64,000 bases of DNA from assembly GCA_963576475.1 (NCBI GenBank), contig OY754982.1, positions 7,944,458 through 8,008,457 on the forward strand, in the 5' to 3' direction. This DNA comes from Molanna angustata (taxonomy: Eukaryota > Arthropoda > Insecta > Trichoptera > Molannidae). The notes beneath the pieces are model-generated. The model searched no databases. It was not told the origin of the DNA and saw only the letters and a list, made by a program, of their open reading frames with translations. The position numbers and the translations under genes were made by a program. Shown one piece after another: positions 22,506 through 34,700 of this stretch (the stretch's first letter is position 1; every line of letters starts with the position of its first letter).

Positions 22506-22846
22506 CTGCCCCCCTTGACAATATGTCATTTAGCTCAAGAAAAGATAACTCAATGTATGGAAGTGACAGTTGTCATGTGACTGACAACTGTCACTTCCAT
22601 ACATTGAGTTCTCTTTTCTTGTTTCTTTTCTTGAGCTAAATGACACATTGCCCCCAAGTCAAATTGAAAACGCTGTTCGTTTTCGCCAAGCGCTAATTTT
22701 TTTTGTATGGGATTTGACGTTTGCTGTAGAATTTTTTTCTACAATAACAAACAACAAACGTCAAATCCCATACAAAAAAAATTAGCGCTTGGCGAAAACG
22801 AACAGCGTTTTCAATTTGACTTGGGGGCATTGTCTAGGGGGGCTGG
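22506..22846. mobile_element. Compound palindromic MITE (two hairpins back to back)
   Basis: Outer ends CTGCCCCCCTTGACAAT and ATTGTCTAGGGGGGCTGG are imperfect inverses and match the ends of the MITE at 48810-48949. Inside are two separate long hairpins: arms around TCAATGTATGGAAGTGACAG (22548-22618) and arms around GTCAAATTGAAAACGCTGTT (22659-22820), the second with arms near 65-70 bp. Confidence 0.85.
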
Positions 22847-22932
22847 TTAACACATTTTTGTTTTTAATGACTTTGATCTTGATTCAAATTTTAATTCGTC
22901 TTCGGAATTGAACCCCTTAAAAAAAATCAGAC

Positions 22933-23105
22933 AGTGTTATTTATAAAAATAAATTTGGTTCAATTGAACCCGGTTCAAAGTCTTATTCTGAAATTCAAAT
23001 ATTCTTATATAAGAATTATTTATTCTTATATGAAAATATTTGAATTTTAGAATAAGACTTTGAACCGGGTTTAATTGAACCAAATTTATTTTTATAAATA
23101 ACACT
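22933..23105. mobile_element. Palindromic MITE, near-perfect hairpin
   Basis: GTGTTATTTATAAAAATAAA at 22933 is inverted at the right end (ends 23105); the arms run nearly to the centre, including GAACCCGGTTCAAAGTC. About 173 bp, no coding capacity. Confidence 0.8.
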
Positions 23106-23109
23106 GAGT

Positions 23110-24137
23110 ATATATAAGATTTGTATTGATCAAAACTGCTGATTTCAAATTTGGAATTAGTTATAACCACTTTAAGGTATGAGAATTCCGTCTCATTTCA
23201 TTGTACTTGGTAAACCTGAGATTTATCTTGGCCTTAGTTAAAAATCAACAACTTATATAATTTATAGAAGTTTTAAAATAAATCTGACAACACAAAACAT
23301 TCTTAATATGCTATTTTTCGTAACATCATTAAACTTAAAACGAATAATAATATCAATAAATAGGCACTGTCATTTTACTAACAAATGATATGAAAAGCTA
23401 CAGATATTAATTATATTATGATTAAAATATTTAAGCACCTAATTATGAGTCTAAAACTAATAAGGATATCGCAAATAATTCACGCCATATTTTGTTTTCG
23501 GACAATGTCATAAAAAATATTCTAATCTAATAAGGCTACATACAACTCACAATACTATGCATCTGTTGAGCACTTAGAAAGTGTATAAAAATTAAAAACT
23601 TATCTATAATAATTTGATCCAGAAAAGATCAAACTTAAAAATCGCTTGATTTAAAAATGATTGTGTATTTAAATACATGAACAGTCAATTCAGGTAAGAA
23701 AGTGTCATATAAAACTGAAATATTATTAATTACGAATAAAAATAGTATTAAAATAGATGAATTTTTAATAAAATCTTAGGTACTCAAAAAAATGTAGTAT
23801 GTCAAAATGACTAATTGTTATATTTTTATGAGAGACACAATAAGGTGGGTACAAATTTGACTGAAATCTTTCAAGCGCTGACAATATCCTTATTTTAATT
23901 ATGAATAAATAAGTAATTCAAGCAATATTGAATTGGACAACATAAATGATAGATAGATGTAAAAAAGGTATTATTACAATGAAGGGTCTTTGAGAGTTGT
24001 TTGGATATGAAAATGAGTTATACAATCTAATCTAACTTATTAAATGCATCAATTTGATGCAGTAAATGTTTTCTTCACAAAACACGATAACTAATTCCAA
24101 ACACAAAATTACAATATACACAGATATATTTAAGATG
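23110..24137. other. AT-rich stretch, nothing recognised
   Basis: No supportable feature seen. Confidence 0.4.
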
Positions 24138-24145
24138 CTTTAAAT

Positions 24146-24996
24146 TAGAGATGCCACGAATATTCGGCCATTATTCGGTATTCGGCCTATTCGGCCACTT
24201 TTTTTAATATTCGGTATTCGGCCGAATACTGGATACTATTCGGCTGAATACCGAATAATAAATCATGGAAAATATAAACCACATATTATTCAAAAATGCG
24301 ATATTTGAATCACAAATGACTATATTAATACTTAAAATCTACCAATGGTAAGTTGTGATGAATAAAAAACAATTTTTTCAGCATTTGTTGACAGTAAATG
24401 GTTGCGCTTTTCTTCATAAATAATACCCGCTTCTGAAAAAAGTATCTCACTATAGACACTATTACTGCCAGGAGATGATAGATAAATCATAGCGAATTTC
24501 GTCAGAACTGGGTATGATTTTGCGTTTGCTGACCACCATTCGTATGGGTCTGCCGTCCGATTTAGGCGAGCAGTTTTCAAATAAAAATCAATTTCATTTG
24601 CCACAGCACTTTTTTCTGCATCTTCATCGTTTTGCTTATCTGTAGCGACTTCTTCAAAACAGTCCCAAAAGCTGTCGTGTATTTCTTTTTTATTATTTTT
24701 TTCAGTTTCATTGGTGTTTCTTTTCTTACGAAGTGGTGAAGAATCATCATCATCATCAGTACTGTTTGCTTCATCACAACTCATTTTCAGAGCTTCTATA
24801 AGAATTTTCTGTCTTGCTCTTTCCGTTTGAACTAATCCCAAGAAACTAGTTTTAAAACGTGGGTCAAGAATAGTGGCAACCAGATATTTGTTATTTTCAT
24901 TGAATTTGATATTCGGCAGACGAATATTTGGCCATTCGGCCGAGGGGGAACCCGAATATTCGTTATTCGGCCAAATCATTATTCATGGCAACTCTA
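24146..24996 (-). mobile_element. hAT element, internally deleted, with 8-bp target duplication
   Basis: Ends are TAGAGATGCCACGAATA and the inverse TATTCATGGCAACTCTA. Flanks are CTTTAAAT at 24138-24145 and 24997-25004, a perfect 8-bp hAT-type duplication. Subterminal regions carry repeated ATTCGG/CCGAAT words in both directions, typical of transposase binding regions. Only the C-terminal part of a transposase remains inside, so it is a non-autonomous deletion derivative of 851 bp. Confidence 0.9.
24332..24979 (-). pseudogene. hAT transposase C-terminal remnant
   Basis: Open for 215 codons. Residues about 28-55 (NKYLVATILDPRFKTSFLG) and about 143-205 (DPYEWWSANAKSYPVLTKFA, then SEILFSEAGIIYEEKRNHLL) are the end of the catalytic core and the hAT C-terminal dimerisation domain, as in ZBED-type hAT proteins. 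An acidic DDDDD linker precedes the latter. The N-terminal zinc finger and the DDE residues are missing. The first ~27 residues are translated terminal and subterminal repeat sequence, so the ATG lies inside the inverted repeat; a real product is doubtful. Confidence 0.85.
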
Positions 24997-25004
24997 CTTT
25001 AAAT

Positions 25005-25577
25005 GTATAACAATAAAAATATCGATGCCAGGATTGAACATGTCATAAACTTGTTTAAATCGTTAAAATATTTAGTTTGTGCACCATGTAGCAAAATATG
25101 TATATGAATAAATATTTTAAATTAATAAATATTTTAAATTAATAATATATAGAATAGATTCATAATTACTATTTTCAAATGGATATGCAAAAATAATAAT
25201 GTATCATTTGAAATCATGCACCATTTTCAAGACAGAAAAGGACTTTTCAAATGCCAAACAAGAAGCTTTACAAAGTGAGCAAATATAAAATAAATTTCAA
25301 GTACAGTATTTATGTGCATCAACTTCAACACAATCTGCTTTTTAAAACATGTGAAAGCAAAGACTGGGATAGTGGCGTAGACAATATTAAAAAATTAAAA
25401 CCGAAAGACAACTTACTATGATGATCAAACCATACATTACAAAAAGTGCTAGGTTTCATTACCACAAAGTGCACTTTTAAATTAAACATACTCTAGATAT
25501 TTATTACCACAATGTTTCTAGTAAAAATTGTAGCTTAGGTCAATATATTTTGTACACACACACGGAATATATATAGT
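25005..25577 (-). other. 3' UTR and downstream flank of pyruvate carboxylase
   Basis: The first minus-strand AATAAA after the stop lies at 25505-25500, about 75 nt downstream, so a short 3' UTR ending near 25.48 kb is plausible. The actual cleavage site cannot be seen. Confidence 0.5.
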
Positions 25578-25750
25578 TTATTCAATTTTACAGATGAGAT
25601 CATCTCCTTCCAGTTTGAGTCCATTGCTTATCTCCAGAGACTTGATAACGCCAGCAATCGGAGCCTGAACCACCATCTCCATTTTCATCGCCGACAAGAC
25701 TGCCAAAGCTTCACCCTTTTCAACGTGATCACCTTCCTTTACTTTCACCT
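25578..25750 (-). CDS. PC: Pyruvate carboxylase terminal exon, biotinyl lysine
   Basis: Encodes [19 protein letters not shown] with K1152 as the biotin attachment site, then [14 protein letters not shown] and TAA at 25580-25578. Confidence 0.97.
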
Positions 25751-28700
25751 CTACAACAATAATATTAACAAATCGTTAATAGTACAATTAGTAAAATCAA
25801 GTGTTACGATTTCACAATTTTTAAGTATATTTTTTACATCAATTTCCTAAAGTGCATTAACAGATGCTAATTAATTTTCCACAGACAAACAGATAATTTC
25901 TCATCTATGATTTCATCTGTTAAGAGTTCTGAACAGTCGAAAAATCTGTATACAAAATAAATAAATAAATAAAGTATATACCGATTACAGTTCCTGGCAT
26001 CGGGGCTCCAACTTGTCCCTTTTCTCCCTTAACAGCCTTGGGATGGATGTGCATTGTCTGAAAAACACAAATTTAACAATATTATTTTATTTAATGACAT
26101 AACTGCTGAGAATTTAATAGACGACAATAAAAACATAAATTAAATTAAAACAATAATAATTTAAGAAAAAAGTAAAATGATAAGAAATAATTTTTAATAA
26201 ATAATCAAGTTTATACTAAAAAAATGTATACATACATACCATCACGCCATATCCCTTACGGGGTAAGCAGAGAGAACCGAGCGCCATACTCCTCTATTTT
26301 TGCATACATTCCTAGCTTCCTTTACATCCATGCATCGTCTTATACAACAATTTCACACAGCTCATTCATCTTTTTTTCCATACCTCCTCTCACATTCCAC
26401 ACTCCAACTCTGCACTCCGTTCTCTTCTTGTCGCCTACCCTTTGGACACAAGCATGACGGGTGGCGGACCTCATCGATACTGTAACAGTGCCCTTGGGTT
26501 AATCTTTCATACTTCACACACTCATACTTCCCTTAGCAGCACTCATTATAAAAATATGTATCATAAAAAAAATGTATATATTTATTGAAATTGTACTTTC
26601 CTTTTTTGTTTTTTTGTTGTTATAATGTATTTTGGTTATTTGTAATAAAAAAAAATTACCTTGCTAGCATTTTCATCTCTAATAAAGACAGACCGAAGCT
26701 GACCATTGAGTTCAAAGAAGACCTCTCTGAGACCAGCTGCTGTGAGGTCATCTGACATTGCCAAGGTCTTGATACCTAATGTCTTTCCCTTCTCGATGGT
26801 CACTTCAAATTCTTCTCCGACCTGAAATTATAATTCATATCGATAACAAAATACAAGACATATTAAGAATTGAAAATTATTTTTTGATAAAAATATACTT
26901 TGTAACACAGGCAAACATTTTAGTAAATCAGTGAATCCTTTGACTTTTGCATTTAAGTCTGATAACTTCAAAACATAATCAAGTGAAAATACCTTTGGTC
27001 CAACTAAGAAGACACGGGTGTTCAACTTATCTACTGGTCCATACTGCTCTCTGAATCTTAAATATTCCGCTGTAACTTGTGGATACAGAGCTGCAGACAT
27101 CACATCTTGATCAGATATCTGAAATAATTGTGTAAAATTATGAAAAAAAAATTAATTCCTATATGATCCTATTTTTCAAGATCCCATGTATATGAACTAT
27201 CCAATTTTTATTTTGGCTGACTCTAATTTCACTCTTACCACCCAAATATACTTATTTCAAATGCATTTATTAAAAAAATAATAAAACTTACGTTGGGATG
27301 GTGTTCCTGAAGGTCTTTTTTTAATTTCTCAAGATCCATAGGAGGCATATTTTCTCCAGGTCGTCCATCAATTCTAGGCATGTCTTTTAATACTTTTGAT
27401 CTGAAAATTATATTTTGAGTTAATTAAACACTTATTTGAATAAATGAAATGTGCCAGAGAACTCATAAAGATACAATAGAACCTTGATAATCCAAACATC
27501 CAAAATGTAACTGTGCCAGAGAACTCAGAAACATACAATAGAACCTCGATAATCCGAGCACCCAAAATGTAACTGTGCCAGAGAACTCATATAAACATAC
27601 AATAGAACCTCGATAATCCGAGCACCCGAAATTCGCCACGTGCGTAGGGTGCAAGGAATTGTTTATTATTATTAGATATTTTGAAAACGTTTTTTTTGAA
27701 ACTGAAAGTATTTTTTAACCTTTTTAAGATGAGCGTCATGTATAGATGCCCACCGGCCGCGTGCCTAAACGCCGAGCGTCATCTATACATGCCCTCATGG
27801 CTATACATAATTGTGAACCTTCATATCTCAGTAAACTTATACTTGATTGAGACGAAAATTGCATGAATATTACTCCCATATATTTGACTTCAAGATATCT
27901 ATCGGTGAATCAACAAATCAATTGTTAAATTATTTAAAAAATTTAAGAACTCTAAACATTGTAATTCATCGATCATCACCGGCCAGATTTACACTCTCCC
28001 ACGCTTTGTAAGGATCTAACATGCATGCGAAAAGGAAAAAGGGATACTGCGCCAATTCATTTTGTTGTTTCGCGCTGAACATTCTGCTTTGAATTCGATC
28101 CTTACCAATACACAATGGGCACATATTCCTTATCTACATCAAATGCCGGAAGGATCATGTGACATATTGATGCCGCCATGTACTTTTCATATGGAGATAA
28201 CTACAATAACATTATCCTTCATTTATCTTAAGTTTATGTTATGAAATGTTCCATTTCATTGAGTATATGTGATCTTTTGTTTATATTTTACCTTTTTATG
28301 ATATATCAACATCCTTAGATATTTTTTTACTGTTATTATATTCAATCAAAATGAGATTAAAAAAAATCTGTGTGCGACGTGAAATACTGTCTGTCCGTAG
28401 GTAATGCAAGTACTTGTACCTACCCGTCTTGATTGGGTTAATCATGCAAAATGTTTTTAATCACACTTTTTCTTTTTAATTCTTTGACAAATGGTATTAA
28501 TGACATAGAAAACACTTGATCATTACTATACTAACTGTGCAGCACTGTGAGTTACTGAGAAACGGCGGTTGCTTAGAAGTAGGGGGGTAAATCCATTATG
28601 TAGATTAGCAATATTAATATTGTTTTTCATGGGTATAAAACAAAAATGTTATTTTTTAATTAACATATATCCATGACGGTTTCAAACACGGGAAAATAAA

Positions 28701-31700
28701 AACCGAGCCAGACACTCATTCAAAATTTTTATCTCATGTTCTTTACCTGAATGGTTCCGGGAATCCGCCATATGGGGTACCGATGGCCCCCTGAAGGAAT
28801 TCCACGACTGACTTGGGGAAGGAAAGGTCCTCTGCCCTCTTCATTATTTCTTCAGCATTCAGTTTGTTCTGCACCATAAACTGAGCTAAGTCTCCGACAA
28901 CTTTGGACGACGGAGTCACCTTTATAATATCTCCCAGCAGCAGATTGGCTTCCCTTTAAACATCAAAAATAGTCAAATTAATCCACAATAACAAAGTAGG
29001 ATTTGGGTAATTTCGTGCCTTTTCAACAGGATTAGATAAAACACCAAGATTCATCAAAATTTGAGACAGCAGATGTCGAAATCCTTTGTTTTGGTTGATC
29101 CAATGAATATTTCAAACAAGTACTGAAAAATTTAAGGCATACCTATAAGCCTTCTTAATGTCTTCAAATTGATCACCGAGTCCAAGAGAGAAAGCTTGGA
29201 ACTGCAGATTGGTGTATTGTCCTCCAGGTATCTCATTCAAGTAGACATCAGCATTACCAGACTTCATTGTGACTGCACATTCAAATGGTCCGTACAATGT
29301 CCTTGTCTGTTCCCAATATGCAGAGTATTCTGATATATTCTGAAGTTCCAAACCTGAAAAGTACAAAAATTATCTAGTATAAGATCGAAAATAGATAAGC
29401 ATATTTTTTTTTTCAAATAGAATGGATATGTCATTAAAACAAATACATATGTCCCATAAATTAAGCATAAATGCTTGAACAAAATCAGTTGTGAGAGGAT
29501 TCAAACTCGCAACCACTGGATTACTATAAATACCTGTATCGATCTTTTGGCATTTCTGGACCAAAGTCATGGAACAATCTCCCAATGGATATAAGATGTG
29601 CCGAAAATATCAATGAATTCAAGAAGAAATTAAAAACTCATCTTTTCCGCAAATCGTATCCAGATTGTCCTTCATCCGTTCAATAATATTATGTTTACTT
29701 AATTTTATGCCTGTTTACTTTGAATCGACTATTTTTTTTATGATTAATTTCATCTCGATTATGTAATATGTATATAACTAGATTAATTTGTTTTATGTTT
29801 CACCATTTTCAATGTGTTAGCTATAGGACTAATTTTAACTTATTTTTTTGCATACTGAAAGCGCCCTTGAAGTGACCACGGTTGTCATTAAACGGCGCTT
29901 TATAAATTGTCATTATTATTATTATTATTACTAACCCAACGAGCTAGCCCCTCTGGCACCACCCATCTAAATATTGAAAAACAAAATGGGTGTAGTATAA
30001 ATCAAATCATTACCTTCTTCATAAAATGCCTCTTTTCAAAGTATTGTGTTAGTCTGATTACTCCAACCTTGTCTCCGACCCCAGCATATTATGGTTATAT
30101 AATTGGTGATATAAAATAAAAACTTACTCTACTGCATGTTAAATAATGTAATTAGCTGTTGTGTTTCTAAATAAACAAATGCCACATTTTTATTGACGCT
30201 TCTTACATTATCCTAATTCAGAATGTCATTCACACAATCGTGTCATCATTATCTTAGATGTCCCCAACCTCTTTTCCTTATCTGGACTTCCATCCCTTAA
30301 AGACACACTCCCTAAATATAAATATTTATCAATAAAACTCACAATATACTAGCAAGTGCCAAGTTCTGAATTTTTTTTATTTTTCCTCTTCAAGAATTAA
30401 CGCAGCAAATAATTAAACTAAACCACAGCAGGTTTAAAACAGTACAAACATTTCAATGAAATAAAATCTAACCTGTGTCCAGTGGTGTTCCCTGTAGAGA
30501 GGCTACTACAGCTCCCATACTGGGCTGACTGGTCATGCCAGACATGGAGTCTACTGCGACGTCCACTACGTCAGCTCCTGCCTCGGCACAAGCCAACATG
30601 GCAGCCACTCCTGCACCACTTGTGTCGTGGGTGTGCACGTGGATGGGTACGTCGGGATGACGGTCGCGAATAGCAGTTATCAACAGCCTTAAATTTTGAA
30701 AGAAATTATTTAAGTTCCTATTCTAGACAATAACAAGTTTCCCCATTAAAAATATAATTATAAGGTTGGTTTAAGAAAGTTTAAGAGTTTGGCTGTTTTC
30801 TCCTAATAAAATACAAGTACCTACCTAGAATATTGGAGAGCTAATTCCCCTACTGACATCCATAAAATAGTATAAATGTGCATATTTTTCTGCTGTATCC
30901 TATCTTAAAAACCATTGTATACCACGTGTGTATGTAAATAATTAATTTTTCATATCTTTGACGTCATTTTTAACGATTTGATTGTTATATTCATGTACAA
31001 TAATTAAAAAAAAATGTTTTTTTTGTGAGGTATGAGAAACTTACTTGCTAATTATATTTATATTTTATTCTTTGAATCATCTTTCAATAATAGATAGTTT
31101 GTTTGAATTCTTGTGCACAAGTAAAATTTTAAACAAATAAAACACTCACTTAGCAGCTTGGGGTTTTAAAAGTCCAGCCATGTCTTTAATTGCCAACACA
31201 TGGGTACCTGGAAATAATATTTATTTGTAAATTATCAAGAACATTCTAAGGGTCTTCTTGCTTCTTCTTCATCAGCCCTTCTTCATCCAGTAATGGACAT
31301 AGGCCTCCCTCAGAGACCTCCACAGCTCCTTATCTTGGGCAGACTGCATCCGTTCGCCTCCAGCCACTCGTCTAATATCGTGAGACTACCTTGTTTTTTC
31401 ATTTTGCTTAATTGTTTGAGACAAAACGATCATTAAATGATGTATTAAATACTATGGACTGGAGCCCCTGAGGTTTAAGGTACTTTAGGGAAAGACCGAA
31501 CAAAGGGCCTATGAGTAAGGTTTAAGGTGCTTTTAGTAAAATCCGAACCAAGGGGTCAACTCCGTTTGGTCCCGAATTGATTCTTGACTCCTGAAGGGAA
31601 TGCAGTTAGAGTAGGTACCCGAATCGCTTCCCATTGTGACGTGTTAGCGATCGTTTCCGAAAATTGAAAACGAGGTCACCAGGACAGATTCTGTCAACTA

Positions 31701-34700
31701 AGTAAAGTGAAGCTTTACTTACTTTAAATAAGTAAACTGATCTTAGCAACAAGTCACAAAAAGAAGACGACGTATTCACAGAGGGTGATTACTAAATACT
31801 CGGGTGCATGTACCATCAAATTAAATATTTACAGTCAGTGAGTAAATTAAGCAGAGAGTAAGGAAACACATTAGGTACACTTACATTCGATATATTGAGT
31901 TACACTTGATTTTTACACATGAAATAAAATAAATCAATGTTCTGTATCGTTTTTATTCCTCCAAGGTTCTGTACATTAACAATAGAATTTAAACAATAGC
32001 CCAGGTACCAAAAGAGATTTGCTTATATACCTCACCCCCAAAGCTCATTAACAAACACAGGGTCATTGAACACCCTGTTACTAAGTACATTTCTGGGTAG
32101 AAACATGATTAAAAATAATATTGTTGTATAACCGATACTAATGGTCGATGACCTCCCCTCGCGCGTTTATAGCTATTTGTAGACAGATGTACTTTCTAAG
32201 TATCTAGGTAAGCAAATTCACCACAATACATTAAAAAGTGTCATCATCTAATCAATGGCAGTCAAATAATTAATTACTAATATAAAATGATGCATCAATT
32301 TCTTACCCATCTTTTATTTTTCAAAAAATACTGCATTCTTAAAACTTCTTTTGGTAGAAATTGAGAACTAGCTTATAGGCAACAAATAAAAAATAACATC
32401 ATTGTTGAACTGACCTGCCTTGACAAGTTCATCAGCCATATTGGTGTAATATTTGAGGTCGTATTTGGTCTTTTTAGGGTCGGAAACGTCTCCAGTGTAA
32501 GATATGGCTGCCTCAACCACACCTCCAGCGTTGCCCGCAGCTTCCATGCCAAGGATCAAGTTTGGAAGATAATTCAATGAATCAAACACACGGAATATGT
32601 CCATACCAGATTTTACCTAAAACAAAAAAAAGGAATGTTGTTCTTGAGGTAAACTAAAATAAGAAGTAAAAATATAAAGTATCTGAAGCATCATTTCCTT
32701 ATAAATAACACATAATTATATCTCCTCACCCAATCCTTGCCCTCTCCTTTCCTCAACTTTCTCTATTATATTCTATCTTTTTTACATATTCACATATTGT
32801 TATACATCTTCCTGATTCAACGGATATGAAAATCAAACCAGTTACAATATTGTGTAAAATCGTTAATAATTATAAAAATATGGTTTATATTAGTTCATTT
32901 TGAATTTATTCTAATATTTGTTATATGATTATGTTTGTTTGGTTTAAAATAAAAAATACCAACCGCTAATTCACAGAACTTGTGAACGACATTATCGGGA
33001 TAGTTAGTGTAGCCGACAGCATTGGCTCCTCGTAACAACATCTGGAATGGTATATTGGGGATTTCACGTCTCATGTCTTCCAGACGCTCCCATGGACACT
33101 CGTGCAAGAACCTGAAAAATTAAAATATGTAAATAATATCATTATTGGGTTGACTAAAAGCTGAACAATTAGCAGAGTTTGAATTTTAAATGAAAAAAAA
33201 ATTCTTATTATTAAACTTAACCTTGGAAAGATTGCCATAAAATAAAATAAAATATAAACTTGAAAAGATTATAGTTATTGGTATATAACTCGAGAAATCT
33301 CATGGGCTGCGCAGATCTCAAATTTGAATTTTTTGCTTGCTTGTTATATGTGAAAACAGCCCCCCCCCTCCATGATGAAAATTCTAGAGTATTTTCTGGA
33401 AACTATACTTATTTTTTTTAATTTACAAAAATAGTGTATATAAATTTAATCAATGCATAGTATTGTAACATACATGAGAGTGGTGTTGTTATTAAGGTTC
33501 ACTCGGGTTTCGAATCCCACATATGCAAATTCATTTAGGTCAGAACCTCACAGATGTTAACATATTCAAAAAGACATTAATTATATTCATTATATTGCTC
33601 AAATTACGTTCAGATACTTTAAATAGAAGATACCAGGTTCATAATATTATACCGTCTTACTTATAAACGTAAACTATCTATAGTACCTGGTAATAGAGCG
33701 TGATTAACGTAAAAGTTTACTTATAAACTGTGACTATCTTTATTACGCCTTAATTTCATATTCGTCAAGTTAAGACAAGTCGAGAGGTTGTTTAACGCTT
33801 GACTAACACGTCATAACAAATATTTCAAAATGGCGGATCTTTCACATATGTTCCGACGCATATTTAAGATTGACAGAAAAATTTAATACTTGTAACGATT
33901 TTCCTAGTTATTCTTCATCGCAATCGTGTTTAATTTGACTCAACACGGTACAACGCGGTTTTTGTTTTCATTTTTCGATGTCAGCTATCCAAAAATTACA
34001 TGCAATTTTCTATTTTTTGACATCTGTGAAGCCAATGTGACCATATGAAAAAAATAAATGAGGGTGTTCGTAAACAATTTAGTGAACTAGTAAGTCATAT
34101 CTTAGTCTACGTTTATAAGTAAGATTTTTTAATACCGATCTTAACTATTTTAGTCGTGCTTATCTAGTTGCGCGTTAAGTAAGCTATTAACGAAATCTAA
34201 TAAGTAAGACCGATAGAGTATAGAGAAATAAAAGATTACTCACAATATTAAATACTATATTTTTGTTAAAACTTTTCAGACATACAATACAAATTCACTA
34301 AAATATAAACATATGAAATCAACAAAAAAGAGGAGAGATTGGCACTGAAGTGCGTCGCTTGTGCGTTCAGTTAAATACCTCCCTAGCGCCAAATTCCAGA
34401 AAGATTGATGCTCGCTGATTGGATGCTAGGAGGAGTATGCATTCATTTGACAGGGCGGTCGCTTGGGGCTGTGCTGCCACATTATGATTGATATATGTAT
34501 GATATGTATATACATAAATCAAAACAAGTCAACTCAAGTACAATGACAATCAAAATGAAAACAGAGAGTCTGTTTATTCATAACATCTCCTTTTTTTTTT
34601 TTTTTAAAAAAAATTAATATGTCCTTGTTAAACAAGTACATATACATCTTCCTACGTTCCCTAAAATAAGCAAATAAATGCTTGTGCTATAGGTTAACGA

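Noticed and set aside
30482..30673. Plus-strand ORF over 30482-30673
   Set aside because: It is antisense to a pyruvate carboxylase exon that has strong family identity; the opposite frame is open by chance.
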